Notes under the pieces: generated by a model
Seen by the model: only the letters and a program-made list of their open reading frames with translations
The model's database searches: none
What the model was told of the DNA's origin: nothing
Part shown: positions 46,101 through 51,269 of the stretch, in pieces
How positions within the stretch are numbered: the first letter of the stretch is position 1
Layout: the number at the start of each line of letters is the position of its first letter
Program-made: the position numbers and the translations under genes
Assembly: GCA_963204915.1 (NCBI GenBank)
Contig: CAUJHS010000049.1
Location: 1-64,000, forward strand
Source of the DNA: Planctomycetota bacterium
GTDB taxonomy: Bacteria > Planctomycetota > Planctomycetia > Pirellulales > Pirellulaceae
DNA length: 64,000 nucleotides
Direction of reading: 5' to 3'

Positions 46101-46599
46101 GCGCCCCAAGATTAAGGCCGAACGTAAACGGGGTTTGAATACGCCCCACGTTTTGGAAGGGCTGATTCAAAGAATTACGCAACTGGACGTTGCCGGCGCC
46201 AATATTGACGCGGTACGTATCATCGCGGAGCGTTTCCGCGAATCGCACAACCACTTCGTTAGGCGATTCGCCAATACCGACGAAACCCGGTTGGACCACC
46301 GTGTTATCGGACAGGCGCGTGATTTGAATGGCCGCCAAAGTCGAGGCGTCAATAACTTGACCGTCGTCGAAACGGAAGGTCAAGTCCTGGGGTGCGACGT
46401 TCTCGACCGAATTCTGCCGCAGGAGCGTGCCATTATTCGCTTGCACCGCGACTAACTCTGGCCCTGTGATGGCCATGAGGCGGCGATCTTCCAAAGCCTC
46501 GAGACGCATGGTGCGAGCATCATTGCGTTGGAGGCGGCGCGGGGTGGTGCGACGAGCCAATTTTTTGAGAGATTTTTGACTAGAGCGACGAAGGGCCAT
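31153..46599 (-). CDS. Giant secreted protein C, about 5148 residues, multi-domain surface protein
   Basis: The ATG at 46599 follows GAGG by 8 bases; an upstream in-frame ATG at 46632 is rejected. The N-terminus is basic with the signal LEDRRLMA. Approximate domain order by position (minus strand): Ig-like beta region 46440-45300; matrixin-like domain with destroyed zinc site 45200-44690; pre-peptidase C-terminal (PPC) domain 44560-44260; parallel beta-helix 43760-42900; two FN3-like repeats 42815-42150; second beta-helix 42120-41300; two PPC-like domains 40860-39800; propeller-like and DG-x-TF repeats 39600-37050; jelly-roll split by more DG-x-TF repeats 37030-34860; choice-of-anchor L 34345-33640; beta-helix 33600-33000; Big-like domain 32750-32320; GDAP/GEVED 32290-31820; dockerin 31790-31510; Glu/Ala linker and terminal motif. 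Probably surface or matrix adhesin-like; no catalytic site recognised. Confidence 0.8.
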   Translation of the reverse strand: MALRRSSQKSLKKLARRTTPRRLQRNDARTMRLEALEDRRLMAITGPELVAVQANNGTLLRQNSVENVAPQDLTFRFDDGQVIDASTLAAIQITRLSDNTVVQPGFVGIGESPNEVVVRFAETLRDDTYRVNIGAGNVQLRNSLNQPFQNVGRIQTPFTFGLNLGAQVTAVVPQPVTRGTNGQLSQARNQIVVYFNDDDLHTQAISSTAPGAKPTVVDPQFYQLIYTNDTVTNEDGGANGTSAGTTFRPTQIDYDPVTDRAVLTFATDLDALPTGAGTYRLRIGTNEVLPAIPVEVSASVEVRSDFNTNHQVEILLTPDLSVAEGSEIAVHVSKAELAANVDPNDAASYLPDITVNGRNINVVLKTADLDDPTARGTTAAQLVTALNIHPQAGALVTAAIASGGLATNLANRTIDYSPLLLVDPGSRFTTANDLGEMGFSFTPGADERAKSIIVSSAIDKQFFPLNFPGAQDEPGHRDIPIESHLANPGYFSPSRTASEEAGTDVADRNDGITTIPYNFRVNYGRENVISETQKQRAREILEIYSDLLGVQFVETADQGFIIATGDLAGVGAVSDPNDGLASVIGPNILDGRLTVVLDNAEDWNDEFGVRPSTSLQASWFEEAMQAIGVVLGLGASSDLAPLTVQGEEFSLGVSSTGVPFARDDNSYPGDHDIVHGQHVHRPDSKDIDLYRFEVNEIGRFTAETFAERQIVASHLDTVISLYRENGDGTRTLISRNDDYYSKDSFVEMDLTPGVYYVAVSASGNIDFDPENGDTGIGGKTDGDYDLRLSFRPQAEASIIDVDRTLASSPSLQLPDSQPLDGDGDGVPGGVFNFWFQTGQTLFVDKAKPATTLSAAISTLAGPVTISVADARIFPAAPFDIRIDNEELRVTAVDLTNNRLTATRGVNGTLPATHALGARVVRRGDGTLGNPFDSIPQAVSAVTPNTRVIRLLGNYGPTNNPLAPLTGRTPYIIGRDPATGQALRDGSELEVPQGVTLMIDEGAVFKMRRSSIVVGSTLPTADRSRSAIQVLGTPTNNVIFTSYSDDRIGADTNVADTRLPSAGDWGGIVIRNDVDRQAGNRFDYERQGIFLNYINQADIRYGGGLITLGSDEIVVTPVHMIDARPTVTNNVITRSAGAAMSANPDSFEESNFHDPATQRQAYDAVTGDRPFTVDYRRVGPEIHGNRLVLLEQDPANPTQMLRHDNSLNGLFVRISTSELQPIETMTVSGRFDDKDIVHIIQENLEIEGTPGGLGSERYAPAPAPVPLARLAGGALPAGSYNYFVTFIDADGVEGPRSEISNSSILSGGPTQGTIRLRISQPPIGDFTGWRLYRSAATGIGPYTLVTQQLISVNQYDDNGATVGGSYNGAAQEPIILPLDPTDPLDLGGNLGDGTFNYFVTFVDDRGIEGPASPLSANVVIVPGTTIRRARLQIEEPPFGDFATWKLYRSQANGRGPYTLVAEQDASVDIFDDFGATTGLQYSGSFQLVERGRLDARLKIDPSVVVKAEAARIEVTMGAQLIAEGRDGAEVIFTSLLDDRYGAGGTFDTAHRTGDADAGNWGGLYIGHTSSASLDHAIVAYGGGATRIEGGFGNFNALEIHQSDVRVANSLFEFNGDGRRVFDPVDDPDRVGRGRNAPGVIFVRGAQPVIVNNIIRGSETIGDTIVPAITINVNALNSELVTDWGRTTGEIGLFAQRPNNSVGADVFAGSRENQGPLVRGNILVGDPTNPASTGAINGMVVRGNALTTEGVWDDTDIVHVLLNEVLIPDFHTKGGLRLESSAAESLVVKLFGPDAGFAANGQPLDIDDRIGGSLYIVGQPGHPVVLTSLRDDTQGAGSTLTGGPNFDTNNDGSATAPAPGDWRSVRLLQYANDRNVATIVEREAHDVIAPGLNAVPENAQLLGELGFGELAGDDVRRLGFEVHGFLNARNDVDVYSFRARTGTEVWFDIDNTTHSLDTVIELIDANGVVIARSDNSLDEATDPSRLYFNPTRIVSSHVSPLRKSAFGIDDHFSTNPRDAGMRIILPGSTNAIGTYHVRVRSAGMGMSAPDDPILAGRSEGRYELQVRLREMDEVPGTTITNSEIRWATIGVDIQGLPKHSQLAGELAEDGTPNQVRADAQDLGNLLRTDRGAISVAGFLDQINPQDPSNPNPVPPGVNSLDPDDVDWYSFEIDYESVQFLEERGAGVVFDLDFADNLGRPDIRLSIFDSQGRLILSSDDSNISEDVSAPLGGTAANDVKRGSAGTGDAFLGPIQLPVGTYFVAVSHAFDIPRELSDVIRFDPANPEIRLEPMESVVRIAEDHIGLIGGGTVQPQRPLTPLFTGAGTLVPYDLSDVTLFVATSGGEQTQLFTVDPFSGQRETFLSNEDQFGIADIAMRGDGTLFAYSVDRVGQDAPNDAQQGRFLQFDPGTGQATLLRDDGIETYEPDNNGNPTRTHPFPPPNGGRIGHGITFNATTFNRNASLLYAVGTRGSNFAPYEPGAAYAENIMFRMSPSDFDTDNIAAGLPLQARQFPLGDGGTNFVDEGTIPTAFDLFGNSMSVLISPAATLVAQNPGGTTTTTFIIQDGDTFDVEVDTDGNGTPDVGPVTFELNSGPEANINFNLANNEFFVDGEFFTLDNLTFEFDTGEVLVPDTSVQPGAEGQPGRLNDGATITVTDNTGAMRTFEIDRNGLVNGTNIPLPVTDTTTIIQLTNTFIAALNSQPTFNARATLSNGRVTLTGDRGVTLQGGETGFDENGNTGPGIAGAIAIPIEENFTPGEVIQQILNVMNGVPGAPQDNVFPEPPPGVPGIEASAAGSRINFYGATNGDFDSMDTGIPSAPGTPRFMTGVPGSDGNVTQGNIEVPFFAGDSGEDIAQRVIAAVEDLRTDDPNDPNDPFDPTFGVIATTTVPPSRTVRFNVDPAVHMNPSATVIVTPPPNSPFDQGGAAPGGHITGMAYIPDPNDLDGDFVFEELYAVSENGGLYNVHPELPPIFPQLGVKTVVTDYIESSVDLAQLFDPTTTGRRLMGLTAGPPNLQGGAYSGILFGIDNFGRIHAFDTNGTLQPVFQNGSTFVDTNLGGAVGLAFSTLDYNPWHATVRFDATTDPFRWEDPGHGIEPVASRSLIFTESGAIIQRDEPQPREGSIEAGNSSLYFGNALVDMNPADPRFTRALQTLTREGRTIQSLGQEPGDFKTYDFPGGAHGSAVSAPFSLEGYSAADLPTLYFNYFLDTEDANSAGQPARDTFRVYVASDDPTLPADPVFAGAMIQGQWYLAATNNVVNDNNGNPTIAADLPGLNGLRPQALHDSSAGWRQARIDLSSFAGLDNIRLRFDFSTAGSMDFGSSFFGFGGTGGEELRAMPGSDLRDGQTFQIGGQVFEFDLGVTLVAPTGDAIADGETFTISDQINLPVNFEFHNDNTFQRNIRAQDGSFFQDGEIFTITDQNGVTQAFEFESGYTLILPQASAIRDGHTFSIDADGDGPQAPVVYEFDTADPAGNPEIAATSDIAININTDQAIVIPSAGSGFGGVRDGDTFQIRDQNNDVFVFEFDSNNLVGQTGGNPHIAVPISLAPPSTQDAVANAVVAAINGQNMNPDVTATHVGGGEVRLGELSVSVDTGGTPSLQRRFIPGTREQIADLIVAAIQGAGQGLTPLHTTRLGGPTGEVHIGGTTHVLDTSGAPSLRQRGEPGLTDPNALPVPFIPDEGFTPAQVADAIEMAINDAFAAGFDVSASVSNNVVILSGTNFGFSPGSTALTPDGIIPVAFNDAQSAAEVAAAMAAAIANSPLRDTVLVHLVGNRVNLEVIPPAGPLTVQQGAGRGAATPGVNIDGASGNVTGTAVPIHAEMTVQQVRDAIANVLNATFAPAAAAQGISVFPVHDNVIRVHGQSIDNAGPLGVTSDATSPGGTALPGDQNGAFTDSNPARRGLNNRFEGVFVDDIIIGFAERGEMVTRTNQGNFDDQFVHLGNFGTVGAYQLEIRRASEYGVGSQDPFLQLVRSFDTNDRLSRDFTLFAPAGSEISPTSTFTISDGVDAVVFEYVNRDVAGAEPMAGNVPIYFSPDDPAEEVARSIRDTINSLEVQQNRRLNVAAAAVSSGNRVDLVGDNVNVNIIQPALSVDEVVTDANALRDAILGSDVTPIGEATLTGGAFAAGFFSGGTTSIGIERGIVISTGNVNNAVGPNVSDSSGALSSRVGDPGLDDEFGVVTQDSTAFEFSFQLSDTDSRDLFFNFVFASEEYNEQVNTGVNDVFAFFLDGQNIALVPGTTEPVSIATVNGGNPFGSASSNPQFYNNNDPTLGDNGQFLSRFGLDGFTSVFAATARDLPPGVHTIRIVLGDVLTSGGDSAVFIESGSFSSVQDPQLARTGITGIQHNEIGDENRVRDQGQLIISNNQIFDAAQWGISVTPGARDPRTGASPLGAVRNLEELNDERLLPGVVIRNNIVARAGTGGLLFSGDAGGAGLMPAAVPFGRIVNNTFFGTGSNDTGIQVQNNAGPTLMNNIVANFATGIFVDASSQSQTVVASTLYQNNAVNSNVANTNFPVVLAPNDPLFLDPANDNFYLAPMAQAIDSSIDSIQERASLRDVKASINVPPSNVLAPDRDVLGQVRRDDPTFQPPFGAGQVVFKDRGAVDRVDFQGPSAEVIVPRDNDAEGLDQNPALFAVRTSGQLVTEFVIKLLDGVEPVDPNDGTGVDPTTVTSQKVRIEFFAPSDVNLTRPTLLREGIDYTFAFNPLNDSITLKDVGGLYLPGFYRITLDNTPINPGVPNDDGQDAIRDLAGNPLKPNQGSQTAFLIEVPDNLDFGDAPESYGTTIDSDGPRHVIRPNFFLGTTVDAELDGQPSDAANGDGADEDGVRIGGQSLAGRPLNVGATIALEVFASAPGRLDAWIDFNRNGAFEPSEKVASGVNLNSASNIINVAVPDVPPELEEALLGPTFARFRFSSTGVATPNGPAIDGEVEDYQITLQRSDSDWQNPSNNLDVNADGLVTLVDALLIVSDIRDNREISGENVHQLFPTREQAQNNVPPQLFVAPRRPPFVDVNGDSLVTVADLQQVITALRNQINNGGNGEAEGEAAELAAVELAAEELATQSAAPLGWDLGASQRRDDAAAPRDEERTPSAPADKMSDALILANSSFRTFDFESALSDIADDIADAWSDEGAELGDLEDYFPYTDVLNRSQR
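31231..31278 (-). other. C-terminal 16-residue motif of giant protein C
   Basis: Encodes FESALSDIADDIADAW; unlike in A and B, 25 further residues (acidic, then YFPYTDVLNRSQR) follow before the stop. Confidence 0.7.
44695..44740 (-). other. Degenerate metzincin zinc site in giant protein C
   Basis: The encoded segment AMQAIGVVLGLGASSD aligns with the matrixin consensus AMHEIGHVLGLGHSSD. All three zinc His and the catalytic Glu are replaced (Gln, Val, Ala; Ala), while the glycines and hydrophobic frame are kept. Confidence 0.6.
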
Positions 46600-46607
46600 G
46601 TACCAAA

Positions 46608-46611
46608 CCTC
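46608..46611 (-). promoter_or_regulatory. Shine-Dalgarno GAGG for giant gene C
   Basis: GAGG on the minus strand, 8 bases before the ATG at 46599; supports that start over the one at 46632. Confidence 0.5.
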
Positions 46612-47265
46612 GATCGTGCTTGCCTTTTCCACTGCCCTGGAGCCTCCGCAGCAACTGCCCCCTTCCGTTCCGTGCGAGAATAGAAGGTTTTTTGTAAGTG
46701 CTGTAGAGGATGGAAGTTATGAAAGGCGCCAGCGACTGAAGATAGTGAACTACGTTAGGGAACCGATGGCGGCGAACAAGAGCGACGAACAAGACCCCAG
46801 ATTTCCCATTTCTCCCATTTTACTTAGCAGTACAGCGTTTGCTAGCACTTTCGCTAAATCGCCAAAAGGGAAAAGTGGGGAAACATGCTTCAGGCCTTAC
46901 AACGCAACCCTTGTTCGCCAAGACAGTTAAACCAACCGGCGAGGATTACTCACATCTGCGGCACGGTGTGAGGCCCGGGGGGGTAATACGCCCCGCCATT
47001 GACGCAGGCGTGGGAACGACGATTTAGACGCGCGTCGGTGGGAATTTGTTCCCCAGTTCCCCGTTTTTTTGCTCGCGTGGCGTGGTTGGTTCGGGAAATA
47101 TTCGGATCCACCCACAAGAGGTGTGTTTTTGGGTAACTGAACCTTCGCTCACGCAGGGTCGAAAGTCTCGTTCAAGTCAAAACACTTTCGTGATACGGCC
47201 TCGTGGTAGCTCGAGAGTTTTGTAGCAAATCATTTGCCAGGAACAACTTGCGACATTATGATTGC

Positions 47266-47294
47266 TTGACGACGCGACACGCACAAGATAACAT
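47266..47294 (+). promoter_or_regulatory. Candidate sigma-70-type promoter for the toroid/HEAT gene
   Basis: TTGACG at 47266-47271 and TAACAT at 47289-47294, spacer 17 bases. It lies 75 bases before the ATG at 47370, a normal distance. Confidence 0.45.
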
Positions 47295-47369
47295 TAGGTT
47301 TGTGGTGCGAGTTTGTGCGGGCGGCAAAGCTACCAACTCTTCTTGCGACCCATTATCTCGAAAACGGCC

Positions 47370-49043
47370 ATGAACGTTCCAAGCCTTCAAAAGCAGGTTG
47401 CGATAATTGCCACCACAATTCTGGCTTGGTTAGCGTTCGGCGGCCTTCCGTTACACGCATATTCACCGACCCACCCCGATGTTCAAGCAATGGTGGGCAA
47501 GGCGCGACAGTTTCTAGCAAAAGCCGAAACCCGCACAATGGGGGAGGCTGCACTCGTCGGTCTGGCGCTTATTAAATCGGGAAGTACTGATGCTGACCCG
47601 AAAGTTCAGCAGGCCGTCGCAACCATTCAGGGTGCTCTGCAGTCCAAGCAAATTAATTTGCCAATCAACTACCACGTAGTCATTTCTATTATTTTTCTTA
47701 CAGAAAATGACCCCGTGAAGTACCGAACCGAATTGGAGCAACTGTTGACAATTTTGCTCCAACGCCAGGAAGGGCATGGAGGTTGGAGTTATTGGCCGGG
47801 CGAAGGGAATCACGGACGGGACGAAGGAGATTCATCGCAAACACAACTTGCGACGTTGGCGTTGTGGGGTGCGAAACGTGCTGGTTTCACGGTCCCCCAG
47901 GAAGCGTGCGAGAAGCTTGCTAACTTCTGGATTCGTAGCCAGACCCCCCAGGGGGCGTGGGGTTATCAAAGTCGTCCCGCATCCTTAGGACAGAAGGTTG
48001 AGCAATCGGAAGTGCGTCCTTCGATTGCGGTCGCCGGATTAGGTAGTTGTTATGTGATTGGCGAACTGTTTGGTATGGCGAAAGGCAAAGACCAGTCCAA
48101 GTCCTCCATTTCTAGCGCTCTTCAGCAAGTCCAACAGCGCGACTCGGCGGGACTTTACTTTACCGCCAAAAGCCTTGATCTCGACCTGTTACGGCAGGCC
48201 ATGAGCGCTGGAAACTCGTTCATTGAACAGAACCATCGCGGCTATCTACAAGCCTCGGGGGGGCATCCATGGTCGGTGATCTATTACATCTATGGCATGG
48301 AGAGATTTCGCAGCTTTCAAGAGCTGTACCAAGGAAAACCGGTTGAAAACGCATCTTGGTATAACGAGGGTGTAGAACTCTTTAAACAATCGCAAAACGC
48401 CGATGGCTCTTGGAAATTCGGCAACGGCGAACACGGGGTCCATGTACACACTGCGTTTTCGGTGTTGTTTCTCATGCGGACTACGAAGAAGTCCATTGAG
48501 CGTCAGTTCGGCGCAAGCCTTGTGCGGGGAGGGCGTGGTCTCCCGACAGACATTGGCAAAGTCGTGGTCGATGAAGCGACCGGCGCCGTCGTGAATCCGG
48601 AAGCGGCGAGCACGGTCGAGCAATTGATGAGCATCTTGGATGATCCAAAAAATGCGAATTTCGACTCCGTTGCGTCAGATCCTTCCAAACTGGTCGAAGC
48701 GATTGCCCGTCCGTCGGAAGAGAGCGACAAGGCGGCGCAAGCCCAACGAATCCAGCGATTAAAGGATATGGTTTCGAAGGGAAGTTACGAACAGCGGTTA
48801 CTCGCGGTGAAAGCGTTATCTCGCACGGGCGACATGAACCATGTTCCCTTGCTGTTATACGCCCTCACGGATCCTGATCCACGCGTCGTGGATGCTGCAG
48901 ACACCGGGTTGCGTTTTTTAAGCCGCAAGTTGGGAGGTTTCGGTTCCCCGGATCCCAGCAAACCAGAGCAGATGGAGAAACTCCGTCTGCAGTGGAAAGA
49001 CTGGTACTTGGCTATTCGGCCCGAGGCCGAACTCTTGGAATAG
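47370..49043 (+). CDS. Secreted alpha/alpha-toroid (prenyltransferase/squalene-oxidase-repeat-like) protein with HEAT-like C-terminus
   Basis: 557 residues with a signal peptide (hydrophobic IIATTILAWLAFGGL, cleavage near LHAYS). The central part has toroid repeats of the terpene cyclase/prenyltransferase type: QEGHGGWSYWPGEGNHGRDE, SQTPQGAWGYQSRP and SQNADGSWKFGNGEHG. The spacing of about 50-100 residues between Gly-Gly-Trp/Gly-Ala-Trp units suits an alpha/alpha barrel. No squalene-hopene cyclase DxDD motif is seen. The C-terminal 80 residues are HEAT-like (YEQRLLAVKALSRTGDMNHV). Such secreted toroid proteins are frequent in planctomycetes and have no assigned function. The GTG at 47313 would place residues before the signal peptide, so the ATG at 47370 is chosen. 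The epimerase starts 8 bases after its stop. Confidence 0.75.
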   Translation: MNVPSLQKQVAIIATTILAWLAFGGLPLHAYSPTHPDVQAMVGKARQFLAKAETRTMGEAALVGLALIKSGSTDADPKVQQAVATIQGALQSKQINLPINYHVVISIIFLTENDPVKYRTELEQLLTILLQRQEGHGGWSYWPGEGNHGRDEGDSSQTQLATLALWGAKRAGFTVPQEACEKLANFWIRSQTPQGAWGYQSRPASLGQKVEQSEVRPSIAVAGLGSCYVIGELFGMAKGKDQSKSSISSALQQVQQRDSAGLYFTAKSLDLDLLRQAMSAGNSFIEQNHRGYLQASGGHPWSVIYYIYGMERFRSFQELYQGKPVENASWYNEGVELFKQSQNADGSWKFGNGEHGVHVHTAFSVLFLMRTTKKSIERQFGASLVRGGRGLPTDIGKVVVDEATGAVVNPEAASTVEQLMSILDDPKNANFDSVASDPSKLVEAIARPSEESDKAAQAQRIQRLKDMVSKGSYEQRLLAVKALSRTGDMNHVPLLLYALTDPDPRVVDAADTGLRFLSRKLGGFGSPDPSKPEQMEKLRLQWKDWYLAIRPEAELLE

Positions 49044-49051
49044 GTCTTCGC

Positions 49052-50059
49052 ATGCCCGCGTACCTTGTGACCGGCGGTGCCGGTTTTCTTGGCGCTAACC
49101 TTGTGCGCGCGATTCTCAAAGAGCCGGCGCTCCGTGATGGCGCGGTGGTGGTCTTGGATGACCTGTCCGGCGGCTTTCAAGAAAACGTGCCCCAGGATCC
49201 TCGCGTTACGTTCGTTCATGGAAGCATCAACGATGCAAAACTGATTGAACGTTTGTTTCATCAGTACCGTTTTCGGTATGTGTACCATTTGGCGGCCTAC
49301 GCCGCCGAGGGGCTCAGTCACTTCATCCGTCGATTCAATTACACCAACAATTTGTTGGGGAGCATGAATCTGATTAATGCGGCGGTGAATTATGAAACGG
49401 AATGCTTTGTGTTCACCAGCTCCATCGCGGTTTACGGATCGGCTCAGACGCCGATGACCGAGGAAACAACGCCGCAGCCAGAAGATCCGTATGGCATCGC
49501 CAAGTACGCCGTCGAACTGGACCTTCACTCGGCCCATGAAATGTTCGGACTCAACTATGTGATTTTTCGCCCCCACAATGTTTATGGCGAATTGCAGAAC
49601 ATCGGCGATAAGTATCGCAACGTCGTGGGCATTTTTATGAACCGGCTTCTCCAGGGCCAGCCGATGCCGATTTTCGGCGACGGCGAACAACAGCGAGCTT
49701 TTACCTATGTGCAAGATATTGCGTCCATCATGGCGAGCTCGCCGCTGAACGGCGCGGCGCAGAACGACGTGTTTAACCTTGGCGCAGACCAGCCTTGTAC
49801 TGTGAACGAACTGGCGCGACTCACGGCGGCGGCGCTCGGTCTGCCGGCTCATGTTGAATATTTGCCACCACGCAACGAAGTGCGAACGGCCTTTGCAAAA
49901 CACTCGAAAATTCGCAACGTCTTTGGGGCCTCTCCCGAGACGCCGCTTGCAGAGGGATTACAACAGATGGCGTCCTGGGTGCGAGGTGCGGGAGTTCGTC
50001 AGGGTAAAAATTTCTCGGCGATTGAGATCCCCAAGAACTTGCCTGAATCATGGCGGTAG
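49052..50059 (+). CDS. NAD-dependent epimerase/dehydratase (extended SDR)
   Basis: 335 residues. Rossmann motif VTGGAGFLGANL at the N-terminus, cofactor/stability strand YHLAAYAAEG, catalytic Ser in TSSIAVYG, and Tyr147/Lys151 in the YGIAK triad. The C-terminal half has the nucleotide-sugar pattern (RPHNVYGELQN, FTYVQDIASIM, FNLGADQPCTVNELA). Members interconvert UDP- or dTDP-sugars, for example UDP-glucose 4-epimerase. It probably supplies an activated sugar to the glycosyltransferases of this cluster; the specific sugar cannot be read. Coupled by an 8-base gap to the upstream toroid protein. The ATG at 49052 is chosen because MPAYLVTGG is the family N-terminus. Confidence 0.88.
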   Translation: MPAYLVTGGAGFLGANLVRAILKEPALRDGAVVVLDDLSGGFQENVPQDPRVTFVHGSINDAKLIERLFHQYRFRYVYHLAAYAAEGLSHFIRRFNYTNNLLGSMNLINAAVNYETECFVFTSSIAVYGSAQTPMTEETTPQPEDPYGIAKYAVELDLHSAHEMFGLNYVIFRPHNVYGELQNIGDKYRNVVGIFMNRLLQGQPMPIFGDGEQQRAFTYVQDIASIMASSPLNGAAQNDVFNLGADQPCTVNELARLTAAALGLPAHVEYLPPRNEVRTAFAKHSKIRNVFGASPETPLAEGLQQMASWVRGAGVRQGKNFSAIEIPKNLPESWR

Positions 50060-50109
50060 CATTCAAGTGCGTTTGCGAGCGACGCGCGTGAAATAGTCGA
50101 ACCTGGGAC

Positions 50110-50130
50110 AACAAGATTTGCTTGTTTTTG
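50110..50130. terminator. Weak intrinsic terminator between convergent genes
   Basis: AACAAG, loop ATTTG, CTTGTT followed by TTTG. It lies about 50 bases after the epimerase stop and between convergent genes. Confidence 0.4.
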
Positions 50131-50197
50131 CGTTACATTCCAGGGGACTGTACTCGCCAGCGAAGGATCACGGGACAACAATTTCTATCGCGAACTG

Positions 50198-51259
50198 CTA
50201 TGAGATTCGCGACGCTCCGACCTGGCGGGCCGTTTCCAGTGCCGCAATCAGCCGTGGAATGTTGGCTTCAATGGAATAGTGTTCTTTGACGGTTTGTCGG
50301 GCGGCGTCCCCTATTCGCTCGCGCAGGGATGCATCGTTAATTAACTGCAGTAACAACGATTCCCAATCCTCGGCGTGGTGAGCCAAGAAGCCGTTGACGC
50401 CGTGCGTTACGATATCGGCATTCACGCCAACGGGCGAGGCGACAGCCGGGATGCCAATCGCCATGTACTGAATTAATTTCAGGCCGCACTTGTACTTGTC
50501 CCATTCGCGGTCAGAAAAGAGGGGCATTATTCCTACGTCAAACCGACCCAGTTCCGTCACCTCGGTCGCGCCCTGCCAACGGACAAACCGAACCTCGACT
50601 CCGCTCAAGTCAATTGTGCGAAGGGGGCCTTCGTCTGATGCGATCACGCGAAGTTCGAACTTCGCACGTTGTGCAAGATTGCGCAAGGCGGGCGCCGCGA
50701 CCTGAAGGTATTCCAAATTTCCCGTGGTGCCAATCCAACCGATGACGACTTGACTGCCGGTCGGGGATGCCGCGCCTTTCTGTGGATAGTCGTCTAACTC
50801 GACACAAGTGGGAATGACGGCGAGATTCGAATTCAACGGACGAAACTTCTCCTCAAGCAACCGATTTCCCACGATGAAGAAATCGCATAGTTGCGCCAGT
50901 TGTTCAAATTTTTGCGGAAAACGCAGGAAGACCGCGTCGTCGAGATCGAGTACGAGGGCTGGGGCCGCGCGGCGAAACCGGCGTTCGAAACAAACCGAAG
51001 GATCATCAAACAGCTCGCGATCAATCACAATCACATCGTAGCGACGAAATCTTGCCTCAAGCAAATGTACGCGGCGCACCAGGCGTTTGAGCATTTGACT
51101 CGGCCGAAACCCAAGCCACGAAATGTAGTCGTACTTTTGCGGAAAACTGCCGGCGACGCGGCAAACGTGTCCCATGGCGCGAAGCCGCGGGATGTAGGGT
51201 AGGACACGAAATCGGGACGAAGGGACGCGATCTCCCGAGTGCAGAAACATGATCCGCAT
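50198..51259 (-). CDS. Glycosyltransferase family 4-like protein
   Basis: 353 residues. GT-B fold cues: N-terminal MRIMFLHSGDRVPSSRFRVL, the inter-domain segment IGWIGTTGNLEYL, and the donor-binding C-terminal part with DVGIMPLFSD, KLIQYMAIGIPAVASPVG and GVNGFLA. These resemble group 1 transferases, with the usual E-x7-E replaced by KCGLKLIQYMA. It presumably transfers a sugar from a nucleotide donor onto a lipid-linked glycan in the cytoplasm. It is the last gene of the leftward unit flippase-methyltransferase-GT, 10 bases after the methyltransferase. Confidence 0.82.
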   Translation of the reverse strand: MRIMFLHSGDRVPSSRFRVLPYIPRLRAMGHVCRVAGSFPQKYDYISWLGFRPSQMLKRLVRRVHLLEARFRRYDVIVIDRELFDDPSVCFERRFRRAAPALVLDLDDAVFLRFPQKFEQLAQLCDFFIVGNRLLEEKFRPLNSNLAVIPTCVELDDYPQKGAASPTGSQVVIGWIGTTGNLEYLQVAAPALRNLAQRAKFELRVIASDEGPLRTIDLSGVEVRFVRWQGATEVTELGRFDVGIMPLFSDREWDKYKCGLKLIQYMAIGIPAVASPVGVNADIVTHGVNGFLAHHAEDWESLLLQLINDASLRERIGDAARQTVKEHYSIEANIPRLIAALETARQVGASRIS

Positions 51260-51269
51260 GGGTTGACTC

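Larger units (their letters stand above)
46600..47369. other. 770-bp divergent intergenic region
   Basis: It separates the giant gene C (leftward) from the toroid protein (rightward). It contains the Shine-Dalgarno of C (46608-46611) and a good promoter for the rightward gene (47266-47294). The frames inside it have no recognisable protein character. The stretch 46660-46900 is AT-richer than its surroundings and probably holds the promoter of C. Confidence 0.45.

Noticed and set aside
46598-46930. 110-codon forward frame opposite the start of giant gene C
   Set aside because: Overlaps the control region of C and has no protein-like character.
47370-49043. Squalene-hopene cyclase
   Set aside because: Toroid repeats are present, but the DxDD catalytic motif is not, and the protein has a secretion signal.
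48785-49903. 372-codon minus-strand frame over the toroid protein and epimerase
   Set aside because: Antisense to the epimerase Rossmann fold and the HEAT-like end; Arg/His-rich shadow translation.
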